From Lachnospiraceae bacterium (lineage in GTDB: Bacteria > Bacillota > Clostridia > Lachnospirales > Lachnospiraceae): DNA of 38,454 bases. Both the position numbers and the translations under genes were made by a program. Under the pieces are notes generated by a model. It saw nothing but the letters and a program-made list of their open reading frames with translations, made no database searches and had not been told where the DNA came from. Location: positions 1 through 38,454 of the forward strand of contig JAFUMV010000110.1 of the NCBI GenBank assembly GCA_017482485.1, written 5' to 3'. Of the stretch, positions 31,576 to 38,454 are shown piece by piece; position 1 is the stretch's first letter, and every line of letters begins with the position of its first letter.

Positions 31576-32505
31576 ATGGCGAAAGAAAAAAGAAGTGAGC
31601 TTTTTAAGAGGATAAAAAAGCATCGTATGTTTTATCTGTTTCTGCTGCCGGCAGCAGTTATGGTGTTTCTCTTTTCCTATATGCCGTTGTGGGGAATTAC
31701 GATCGCATTTAAGGATTTTAAAATGGCAAGAGGCATCATGGGAAGTGAATGGGTCGGACTGGAACATTTTCAGAAGCTGTTTACAGATCCCATTTTTTAC
31801 CGGGTGTTAAAAAATACATTGATTATCGGTATTTCGACGCTGCTGGTGTCCTTTCCGGTGACGATTCTGTTTACCCTCCTGGTGAATGAAATCCTGCATA
31901 CAGGATTTAAGAAAATCGTGCAGACCATCACCTATCTTCCCCACTTTTTGTCCTGGGTTGTAGTGGGCACCTTCGCATTCCAGATTTTGTCCCCTTCCAG
32001 CGGCGTTGTGAATACGATTCTGACCAGGCTTGGCATTCTGGATGGTCCGGTCTATTTCATGGCGCAGCCGAACCTGTTCGTTGTGATCTATCTGATTGTC
32101 TATCTCTGGAAGGAAACCGGCTACAGCATCGTCGTTTATCTGGCGGTCATCTCCGGAATCGATACGGAGCAGTATGAGGCGGCGCAGATCGACGGCGCAA
32201 ACCGTTTCCAGAAAATCCTCTATATCACGCTGCCGGCAATGCTGCCCACCATATGCGTCATGCTGATTCTGAACATCGGTACCATCATTTCGGTAGGCTT
32301 TGATCCGATTTTCAACTTATATTGTGATGCTACCTACCGGACTGCGGATGTGATTTCCACCTTCGTGTACCGAAAAGGTATGGTGGAAGCGCAGTTTGAC
32401 TATTCCACGGCGGTGGGCCTGTTCCAGAATATTGTCAGTCTGACGCTCGTGCTTTTGAGCAACTGGCTTGCGCGCAAGGCAAATCCGGAATACAGAGTGA
32501 TTTAG
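31576..32505 (+). CDS. ABC transporter permease, LplB-type (CUT1)
   Basis: 309 residues with six membrane segments. The inner-membrane coupling motif is EAAQIDGANRFQKILYITLP (EAA...G...I.LP), which contacts the ATPase. The start FYLFLLPAAVMVFLFSYMPLWGITIAFKDF is typical of LplB and the polysaccharide-type permeases of Firmicutes. The ATG at 31576 is preferred over GTG 31567 because of spacing to AGGTG. It pairs with the next permease and the lipoprotein as an importer for sialic acid or sialylated glycan (inferred). Confidence 0.9.
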   Translation: MAKEKRSELFKRIKKHRMFYLFLLPAAVMVFLFSYMPLWGITIAFKDFKMARGIMGSEWVGLEHFQKLFTDPIFYRVLKNTLIIGISTLLVSFPVTILFTLLVNEILHTGFKKIVQTITYLPHFLSWVVVGTFAFQILSPSSGVVNTILTRLGILDGPVYFMAQPNLFVVIYLIVYLWKETGYSIVVYLAVISGIDTEQYEAAQIDGANRFQKILYITLPAMLPTICVMLILNIGTIISVGFDPIFNLYCDATYRTADVISTFVYRKGMVEAQFDYSTAVGLFQNIVSLTLVLLSNWLARKANPEYRVI

Positions 32506-32522
32506 CAGGGAGGATAGAGCAT

Positions 32523-33446
32523 ATGGGACGTGTAAAAGAAAAAGCACCGATGAGTCATGTGAAAAAATCAACAGCGAGCAAAGTCTTTGACGGCTGCAAC
32601 GCGGCTTTCATGATTTTATTCTGTATTACGATTATCTTTCCGCTTTGGGATGTGGTCGTCAGATCGTTCTCCAGACCTCAGGATATTTCCTATATGAGTC
32701 TGAATCTGATTCCGAAATATGTCACATGGGATGCCTATGCGTATTGTCTGGAAAAGGAAGGTCTGTTCGGCGCGCTTTTCATGTCGTTTGCCAGAACCGC
32801 CATCGGCACCGTAATCCATCTCTGCGTGGTTTCACTGGCGGCATATGCGCTGACAAAGCCGCAGATGCCTTTCCGAAATGTCATACAGACCTATTTCCTG
32901 ATTCCGATGTTCGTGAGCGCCGGTGTCATTCCGGCTTATATCAATATCAAGAATCTGGGACTGGTCAACAACTTCCTGGTGTATGTATTGCCCACCAGCT
33001 TTTCGATTTTTAACTGCATCATCGTGAGAAATTTTTTTTATTCCATCGATAAAGGCATGGAAGAGTCCGCCAGCATTGACGGCGCTTCCCAGTTCACGTT
33101 TTTCAAGGACATCATCATGCCCCTGTCAAAGCCTGTTCTGGCGACGGTGGCTCTCTGGCAGATGGTGGGACAATGGAATGCCTGGTTTGACAACATGATG
33201 TATACTTCCGGAAATAAAAAACTGCTGACGCTGCAGTACATGCTCAGGCGCATGCTGGATCGGTTAAATGCATCAGGTTCCTCCGGCGTATCCGGGGTGG
33301 ATGCCATGGGCGTAACCGTGGACGCCAGTGAAGATACGGTAAAAGCAGCGGTAACGGTCATTGTAGTGATTCCCATCGTGTGCGTGTATCCGTTTGTGCA
33401 GAAATATTTCGTAAAGGGAATCATGGTCGGAGCGGTGAAAGGTTAG
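32523..33446 (+). CDS. ABC transporter permease, YtcP-type (CUT1)
   Basis: 307 residues, six membrane segments, with the coupling motif MEESASIDGASQFTFFKDIIMP. This is the MalG/YtcP-like partner of the LplB-type permease and would form a heterodimer with it. GGGAGG lies about 9 nt before the ATG, and the gene starts 17 nt after the first permease. No nucleotide-binding subunit is encoded in this cluster, so a shared MsmK/MsiK-type ATPase elsewhere is expected, as is common for CUT1 systems. Confidence 0.9.
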   Translation: MGRVKEKAPMSHVKKSTASKVFDGCNAAFMILFCITIIFPLWDVVVRSFSRPQDISYMSLNLIPKYVTWDAYAYCLEKEGLFGALFMSFARTAIGTVIHLCVVSLAAYALTKPQMPFRNVIQTYFLIPMFVSAGVIPAYINIKNLGLVNNFLVYVLPTSFSIFNCIIVRNFFYSIDKGMEESASIDGASQFTFFKDIIMPLSKPVLATVALWQMVGQWNAWFDNMMYTSGNKKLLTLQYMLRRMLDRLNASGSSGVSGVDAMGVTVDASEDTVKAAVTVIVVIPIVCVYPFVQKYFVKGIMVGAVKG

Positions 33447-33453
33447 GTGGGAT

Positions 33454-34584
33454 ATGAAAAGAGAAGAGCTTGGCAGAATCATTCTGGATTTAAAACCGGA
33501 TTTGAAAAAAGGAAACCCCAGAAACTCGGAAGGCGCTTTTATGGAGCTTGAGAACGGGGAAATCATTTTTATCTACAGCAGATTTAAAGGCGAGAGCGGT
33601 GCCGATCATGCCACCTCTGATCTCGCAATCCTGCGCTCAACAGACGGCGGAGAAACCTTTGGCGACGAGCAGACGGTCACCACCTGTGAGGGAGAGGATG
33701 GCGTCAATGTGATGTCTCTTTCGCTGCTTGAGATGAATGACGGAGATATCGGTCTGTTTTATCTGGTGAGAACCACCTATACCATGTGCCAGATGTTTTT
33801 AAAGCGCTCCTCGGACGGCGGGCATACCTGGAGCAGCAGAGTGCTCTGCACGCCCTATGACGCTTTCTTCGTGGTGAACAATGACCGTGTGACGAGGCTT
33901 GCAAACGGAAGAATCCTCATTCCTGCGGCAAGACATGAATATGGATGGCTGGATGCGCCGGACAGCGGAAAAATCTATGCGGACAGCCGTTCCGAGGTGT
34001 TGTTTTTCTACTCTGACGACGATGGCCGTACCTGGAAGCAGGCGGCGGATAAGTGCTCCATTCCTTTTCATACCTACAACGGCGCCGGTCTGCAGGAGCC
34101 GGGACTGATCGAGCTGGCTGACGGAATTTTGTGGGCATGGGCGCGGACGGAGCTGGGGCGTCAGTATGAAATGTTTTCTCTGGACAACGGAGAGCACTGG
34201 ACTGCGGCCCAGCCATCACGCTTCACATCCCCCAACAGTCCTCTGTCCATGAAACGGGCTCCCGGCGGCAGGATTTATGCCATCTGGAATCCGATCCCGG
34301 AATATAACGGCAGGGAAAAGACCGGCTGTTTTACCGGCGGCAGAACGCCCTTTGTGATCGGGGCCAGCGATGACAACGGAAAGTCATTCTCGGAACCGGT
34401 GATCTTTGAGGAGGATGAGTTATCGGGATACTGCTACTGTGCCATTTATTTTACGGATGACAAAATGCTGCTCGCCTATTGCGCGGGAGGTGCGGCAGAA
34501 AAGTCATGTCTGGCCAAAACAAGGCTGCGGAGCATTCCGATGGAACAGCTCAGAGAGCTGTTTCCGGATGGTTCCAATATATAA
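33454..34584 (+). CDS. BNR-repeat glycoside hydrolase, sialidase-like
   Basis: 376 residues forming a six-bladed beta-propeller, judged by at least five Asp-box motifs (STDGGETF, SSDGGHTW, SDDDGRTW, SLDNGEHW, SDDNGKSF). The start PRNSEGAFMELENGEIIFIYSRF is that of the BNR_2-type exo-sialidase-like group; the FRIP motif of classical GH33 is missing. No signal peptide or anchor is present, so the enzyme is probably cytoplasmic. The operon supports an action on sialylated or related sugars, but the substrate is not proven. GGTGGG is just before the ATG, and the stop of the preceding permease is 7 nt away. Confidence 0.75.
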   Translation: MKREELGRIILDLKPDLKKGNPRNSEGAFMELENGEIIFIYSRFKGESGADHATSDLAILRSTDGGETFGDEQTVTTCEGEDGVNVMSLSLLEMNDGDIGLFYLVRTTYTMCQMFLKRSSDGGHTWSSRVLCTPYDAFFVVNNDRVTRLANGRILIPAARHEYGWLDAPDSGKIYADSRSEVLFFYSDDDGRTWKQAADKCSIPFHTYNGAGLQEPGLIELADGILWAWARTELGRQYEMFSLDNGEHWTAAQPSRFTSPNSPLSMKRAPGGRIYAIWNPIPEYNGREKTGCFTGGRTPFVIGASDDNGKSFSEPVIFEEDELSGYCYCAIYFTDDKMLLAYCAGGAAEKSCLAKTRLRSIPMEQLRELFPDGSNI

Positions 34585-34602
34585 AACAAGGAGGAAAGTG
34601 AA

Positions 34603-36285
34603 ATGAAGAAAAAAGTGGTGAGCCTGTTGCTGGCAACTTCCATGCTCTCGATGGCGGTGATGAGCGGCTGCAGCGAAACAGCTGACACGGCGTCTCAGGG
34701 CGCAGCGGATGCGGCAGCAGATGATGAAGCAGCAGACAGCTGGAAAGGGGGTGCCGGAGAGGCGGACGGCGCTGCAGCTGACAACAGTCTGGAGGAATTT
34801 TTCGAGATCACCTACACGGGCTATTGGTCTGACGATACCTATGAGGATGAAAGCTACTGTGAAAATCTGCTGGAAGAGGCTCTGAACATGGAACTTGAGG
34901 TTGTTACTCAGGACAGCAGCAGTCTGGATTCCATGCTGGCAACCGGCCAGATGCCCGACTGTATGTGGGGTGACAAGGATGTGGCTTTCATGAAGGAGCA
35001 GGAATTGAGCAGAAACATTCCTGTAGAAATGGTGAAGCAGTATGCGCCTTCATTCATCGAATATTTTGATGCGAATCCGGTTCTTTATGATTATGTGCTG
35101 GATCCTGAAAATCCCGATGAATTCACCTGCTTAAGAGGGGTTACCCTGCAGTTCGTGGATTACTATCTTCCCAGTGACTATTACAGATACGACTGGATTC
35201 AGAATCTGGGCATCGATCTGGGGGTGGAAGTGGAAGAGGTCGCTGACAGAGTATATGCTGCAGCGGACGGCATTGAGCTTAGCAAATTCATCGAGATCAT
35301 GGACGGATTCGTAAACGGCGATCCTGATGGCGATGGTCAGAATAACACGTTTGGCGTAACCGCACAGAATTTACAGCAGGGTGTATTCTTCTCCGGATAT
35401 GGCTTCCACACAGGCGTAAACAATGTGAACGGCGAAGCGGAACAGTATTATGTGATGGAAGAATTTAAAAACTATCTGAAAGGTTTTGCAAAGCTTTATG
35501 CAGATGGCCTGATTGATCCCGAAATTATTGAGAACAACAGAAAGCTCTCCTGGGATAAAGTAAATACCGGAAAAGCGGGATATTGGATTACCTCCTCCAA
35601 CTCCTTAAACTCCTGGGCTTCCGACAGACCGCCTTTAACATTACTGGAAGCGGATCCGGAAGCCACCATCCTTCTGACACCCGGAATCAGGCCCGATGGC
35701 GGAGAAGTGCAGGCGATTACGAATTCCTCTCCTGCGTACGGATATTTCTTTGTAAATGCAAATGTTGATGATGCGAAGCTGGCAAGAATCCTGCAGTTTG
35801 CAGAACTGGCTATTTTTGGCGATGAAAACACCAAAGCCTCTCTCTTTTTCGGGGAAGAAGGCGTTGACTGGGAGTGGGGCGAAGACGGAAATCCTGTGAA
35901 GCTCAATGTTTTGGCATCCGGTGAAAAGGGAACCTGGACATTTTCCCAGCACGGACAGGATGCGCTTGTTACAAAATGGACAGGGGAAGAACCGCTTTTT
36001 GCGGCGGGCGGAAAATACTGGTCCCGAAATCAGAACGGCAGCTGGATGAAGTGGCAGCACACGCAGTATAAAGAAGACATCAAAAAGGAAACGGATTATG
36101 CTGAAATCTACACAGAAGCGGGCACCGATATCGATGCATATGTGAGCAGCTATATCGCGCAGGCGGTTCTGGGACAGATCGATGTTGACTCCACATGGGA
36201 AGACTATCTGGCGGAGCTGGATCGTCTTGGATACAACAGAATGATGGATGAACTGGACAAAGTGGAACCTCTGAGCGCGGAATGA
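34603..36285 (+). CDS. Extracellular solute-binding lipoprotein (LplA-type)
   Basis: 560 residues. The signal peptide MKKKVVSLLLATSMLSMAVM ends in lipobox MSGC with Cys23 as lipid anchor, followed by a Ala/Asp/Glu-rich linker. The mature part is a family 1 solute-binding protein of the large LplA class (WSDDTYEDES, DCMWGDKDVAFMKEQ, DPDGDGQNNTFG, which is a DxDxDG calcium-like loop). It would capture the cluster's substrate outside the membrane and pass it to the two permeases. AAGGAGG lies about 9 nt before the ATG. A hairpin follows the gene. Confidence 0.9.
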   Translation: MKKKVVSLLLATSMLSMAVMSGCSETADTASQGAADAAADDEAADSWKGGAGEADGAAADNSLEEFFEITYTGYWSDDTYEDESYCENLLEEALNMELEVVTQDSSSLDSMLATGQMPDCMWGDKDVAFMKEQELSRNIPVEMVKQYAPSFIEYFDANPVLYDYVLDPENPDEFTCLRGVTLQFVDYYLPSDYYRYDWIQNLGIDLGVEVEEVADRVYAAADGIELSKFIEIMDGFVNGDPDGDGQNNTFGVTAQNLQQGVFFSGYGFHTGVNNVNGEAEQYYVMEEFKNYLKGFAKLYADGLIDPEIIENNRKLSWDKVNTGKAGYWITSSNSLNSWASDRPPLTLLEADPEATILLTPGIRPDGGEVQAITNSSPAYGYFFVNANVDDAKLARILQFAELAIFGDENTKASLFFGEEGVDWEWGEDGNPVKLNVLASGEKGTWTFSQHGQDALVTKWTGEEPLFAAGGKYWSRNQNGSWMKWQHTQYKEDIKKETDYAEIYTEAGTDIDAYVSSYIAQAVLGQIDVDSTWEDYLAELDRLGYNRMMDELDKVEPLSAE

Positions 36286-36341
36286 GACGGGAAGCGGCTG
36301 TAGTGCTTTGTCGTTTGAATTTTTTTAATTTATGAAATTTG

Positions 36342-36365
36342 CGCCCTGCAGCCTGCTGCGGGGCG
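36342..36365 (+). other. 10-bp hairpin between binding-protein and sialidase genes
   Basis: CGCCCTGCAG (36342-36351) pairs with CTGCGGGGCG (36356-36365), one G-T wobble, loop CCTG; the following tract is only weakly T-rich. It may stabilise the upstream mRNA or partly terminate, giving more lipoprotein than sialidase. Confidence 0.55.
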
Positions 36366-36397
36366 TTGGCTTTCCGAAAATGAAGAAAGGCGGCAAA

Positions 36398-37765
36398 ATG
36401 GGATATTTTAAGAGAACAAAACCTGCGGACGGCAGGAATGAAAACGGACAGCCCATCACTGCAGGAAATGGCGGAAGTCAAAACTTTCGCATTCCGTGCA
36501 TCGTGACTTTAAAGGACTGCACAATTGTCGCAGCGGCGGATGTGCGGTGGGATGCCGAGGCGGACGGGGGCGGCCTGGATATCATCGTGTCCAGCTCATC
36601 GGATCAGGGAAAGACCTGGAGTTATACTTTCGCCAATTACCTGGGTGACAACGGAAATGTGTATGATGAAAATTCTTCCACGCTGATGGATCCGGCGCTC
36701 GCCACGGACGGAAAGCGGCTGTATTTGCTTGCAGACTTGTTTGCAGGAGGTTATTCCGCTTTCCGAAAGAACCTGAAATGCGGAAGCGGTTTTACGAAAG
36801 AGGGCTGGCTGCGCGTGCGAAAAAGGGGCCAAAAAGACTACGACTGTTATGTAAAGGAACACAGAATTTTCGGAGCCGACGGCACAGAGATTTCCGACTA
36901 TGCCGTGGATGACTGGTTTTATGTGACGAAAAACGGAATCTGTCAGGGAAATCTGTTCTTTCAGGATACCCCCTGGGAGGCCTATCCGACCTGTTATCTT
37001 TGCCTGACCACATCCGGGGACAGCGGAAGGACCTGGTCTGCTCCGCAGCTGATTTTCGGTGTGAAAAAGGACGAAGAGGATTTTTACGGAACCGGACCGG
37101 GCAGAGGGCTTGTGACTGCTGACGGCACGCTGCTGTTTAGCTGCTATAACGGGGCCGAGGCCAGCGTGATCTTTTCAAAAGATCAGGGAAAAACCTGGAA
37201 CCGTTTCGGAAAAATCCCGGGCACGGAAAGCCAGCCGGTGGAACTGGCGGACGGGACAATTCGTATTTTTTTCCGGAATCTTCAGGATGCGATCTGTTAT
37301 GCAGATGTGGTGAAAACCGGCGCAGGTGACAGCGCGGAACGCAGTAGGGCTTACGAGGTGACGGACATCGTGAACACCGGCGTGCCCAACTGCTCCCACT
37401 GCATGGTTTCCGCGCTCGCTTATTCAAAGAAAGTCGATGGAAAGAACGCGGTTTTAGTGTGCTGCCCTTCCGTGGTGGGCACATGGGATGGCCGCTATAA
37501 CGGGAAAATTTATACCTTCCTGCTGGATGATGAGAACAATATGGCGTTGACGTACACTTACGCTGTCAACGGGACAGAAGAGAAGGAATTCTTCGCCTAT
37601 TCCTGTATGGCACAGCTGCCTGACGGCTCCATCGGCCTGCTGTATGAGGACAGCTGTATCCATTATCTGGGGAGGGCGCATGGAGTGGGGCAGTCCAGAG
37701 TGGTGTACAGAAAGATTGCGATGGAGGAGATTGCGCCGGGGGCTGTGATCCGGAGTGAGCAGTAA
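36398..37765 (+). CDS. GH33-type sialidase (exo-alpha-sialidase)
   Basis: 455 residues. FRIP with Arg31, AADVRWDAEADGG with the acid/base Asp region (Asp48-Asp56), Asp boxes SSDQGKTW (from 68), SGDSGRTW and SKDQGKTW, ESQPVELADGTIRIFFRN and FAYSCMAQLPDGSIGLLYED with the nucleophile Tyr401 are all present. Sialidases remove terminal sialic acid from glycans. No signal peptide or anchor is visible, whichever start is used, so it is probably intracellular. ATG 36398 is chosen from AAAGG near 36385; in-frame ATGs at 36332 and 36380 lack a good site, and the first lies before the hairpin. Last gene of the cluster. Confidence 0.85.
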   Translation: MGYFKRTKPADGRNENGQPITAGNGGSQNFRIPCIVTLKDCTIVAAADVRWDAEADGGGLDIIVSSSSDQGKTWSYTFANYLGDNGNVYDENSSTLMDPALATDGKRLYLLADLFAGGYSAFRKNLKCGSGFTKEGWLRVRKRGQKDYDCYVKEHRIFGADGTEISDYAVDDWFYVTKNGICQGNLFFQDTPWEAYPTCYLCLTTSGDSGRTWSAPQLIFGVKKDEEDFYGTGPGRGLVTADGTLLFSCYNGAEASVIFSKDQGKTWNRFGKIPGTESQPVELADGTIRIFFRNLQDAICYADVVKTGAGDSAERSRAYEVTDIVNTGVPNCSHCMVSALAYSKKVDGKNAVLVCCPSVVGTWDGRYNGKIYTFLLDDENNMALTYTYAVNGTEEKEFFAYSCMAQLPDGSIGLLYEDSCIHYLGRAHGVGQSRVVYRKIAMEEIAPGAVIRSEQ

Positions 37766-37785
37766 CGTTATTATATGTGAAATAA

Positions 37786-37824
37786 TTAAAAAAGGAAAGC
37801 TGCCACATGGCTTTCCTTTTTTAA
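37786..37824. terminator. Bidirectional terminator after the nan cluster
   Basis: TTAAAAAAGGAAAGC (37786-37800) pairs perfectly with GCTTTCCTTTTTTAA (37810-37824) across a 9-nt loop. The stem is 15 bp with T-runs on both strands. Confidence 0.95.
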
Positions 37825-37839
37825 TACAGGCAAATCCCC

Positions 37840-37868
37840 TTGAATCGCCCCCTCAGATAAGATATATT
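37840..37868 (+). promoter_or_regulatory. Promoter of the DUF89-like gene
   Basis: TTGAAT (37840-37845) and TATATT (37863-37868) are 17 bp apart; the leader is about 30 nt. Confidence 0.65.
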
Positions 37869-37903
37869 TATATCAGACAGCATTTTTGAAAGGAAATACA
37901 CCA

Positions 37904-38454
37904 ATGAAACTTTGTGCATCCTGTATCCGCTGCTTCGTCGATCGTCAGGAAGAGCGGATCTCCAGTGTAAAAGACGAAGAATTACGCTCTTATTATATGA
38001 AAGAACTCTGTCGGATCGTGGCGGAAGCGGGGCCGGAGGACTCCGTTCCGGTGCTGGTGGAGCGGATTAACCGGATTTATGAAAAAAAGATCGGTCCGCT
38101 GACGGATTTTACGGAAGTGAAAAAGGAATATAATGGGCTGATGCTTTCGGTGGAGGCGCAGATGGAAGAAAAGGTGCGGGCGAAAGAGGATCCGCTCAAA
38201 GCGGCCATGTTGTACGCGAGAGCGGCAAACTATATCGACTTCGGCGCATTCAGCAATGTAAACCACGAAACACTGTTTGAACTGCTGGACAAGGCAGCAG
38301 CCCAGGAGCTGGCGCCCAAAGCCTACAGAGAGTTCCGGCAGGAGCTGGAAAGCGCCGAAAAGCTGGTTTATGTGACGGACAACTGCGGCGAGGTGGTGAT
38401 GGACAAAATCGTGATGAAGCTGTTGAAGGAACAGTATCCGCAGCTTCACATCAC
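37904..38454 (+). CDS. DUF89/ARMT1-like damage-control phosphatase family, 5' part (cut by window edge)
   Basis: The frame runs open to the right edge. The first 183 residues start MKLCASCIRCFVDRQEERIS and contain the metal-binding DNCGEVVMDK near residue 165. That motif and the CxxC-type N-terminus are typical of the DUF89 family, whose members are metal-dependent phosphatases acting on damaged or abnormal sugar and nucleotide phosphates. The C-terminal half, which carries the rest of the active site, is outside the window. AAAGGAA is at 37889-37895, about 8 nt before the ATG. It is a separate unit from the nan cluster. Confidence 0.8.
   Translation, partial: MKLCASCIRCFVDRQEERISSVKDEELRSYYMKELCRIVAEAGPEDSVPVLVERINRIYEKKIGPLTDFTEVKKEYNGLMLSVEAQMEEKVRAKEDPLKAAMLYARAANYIDFGAFSNVNHETLFELLDKAAAQELAPKAYREFRQELESAEKLVYVTDNCGEVVMDKIVMKLLKEQYPQLHI

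Noticed and set aside
37982-38449. 155-codon minus-strand frame at the right end
   Set aside because: The plus strand carries a coherent DUF89/ARMT1-like frame with the DNCGE motif, a promoter and a ribosome binding site, but no stop before the edge. The minus frame is its shadow.

Overview
The window reads as a chromosomal stretch of a low-to-mid-GC Gram-positive anaerobe, most likely a Lachnospiraceae-type Clostridia (inferred). Reasons: AGGAGG-type ribosome binding sites at most genes, a SAM-I (S-box) riboswitch with terminator in front of metK, a NiaR-type regulator, a RelQ-like small alarmone synthetase, an LplABC-type sugar importer without its own ATPase, and several protein families that I associate with that group. 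I see no rRNA, tRNA, CRISPR array, insertion sequence or prophage.

Layout. 1-3.4 kb: the 3' end of sbcC, then a PadR regulator overlapping a SEDS-like membrane protein, with two dyad operators on the promoter. 3.4-3.55 kb: a GC-rich hairpin element. 3.6-7.4 kb: YbaK/ProX-type deacylase, a PTS EIIC-like membrane protein, then niaR and an MFS transporter facing away from each other. 7.5-12.7 kb: a same-strand run of a large SF2 helicase with an unusual C-terminal hydrophobic hairpin, an MBL-fold hydrolase and a MATE exporter, meeting a convergent AraC regulator. 13.9-15.9 kb: a sugar-1-phosphate nucleotidylyltransferase and galE, closed by a strong terminator. 16.1-19 kb: tannase-like hydrolase, alkyltransferase-like protein, RmlD-like reductase and a 29-codon ORF. 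19.1-22.9 kb: single genes (DUF362, Nudix, TrhA/hemolysin III, an 88-aa conserved protein, relQ-like synthetase). 22.9-24.16 kb: 1.2 kb without a convincing gene but with a 51-bp tandem repeat, a nested hairpin, repeated GGGGTAT-stem hairpins and a folded leader. 24.2-30.3 kb: tail-anchored coiled-coil protein, flavin reductase and an M23/LysM/G5 cell-wall hydrolase in one tight operon, then murA and riboswitch-controlled metK. 30.6-37.8 kb: a six-gene sialic-acid type cluster. 37.9 kb to the edge: the 5' part of a DUF89/ARMT1-like gene.

How genes work together. The best-defined system is the cluster at 30.6-37.8 kb: NanA-type lyase, two CUT1 permeases, a BNR-repeat hydrolase, a solute-binding lipoprotein and a GH33-like sialidase, ended by a bidirectional terminator. 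Neither hydrolase has a visible signal peptide, so I infer import of sialylated glycans or a sialic-acid derivative followed by cleavage inside the cell. No ATPase gene, nanE or nanK is present here; they would have to be elsewhere. The second unit of interest is PadR plus a SEDS-like protein whose usual catalytic aspartate position carries Asn. The third is the helicase with a membrane-like hairpin. All functions are assigned by reading motifs and family resemblance; no database search was run.
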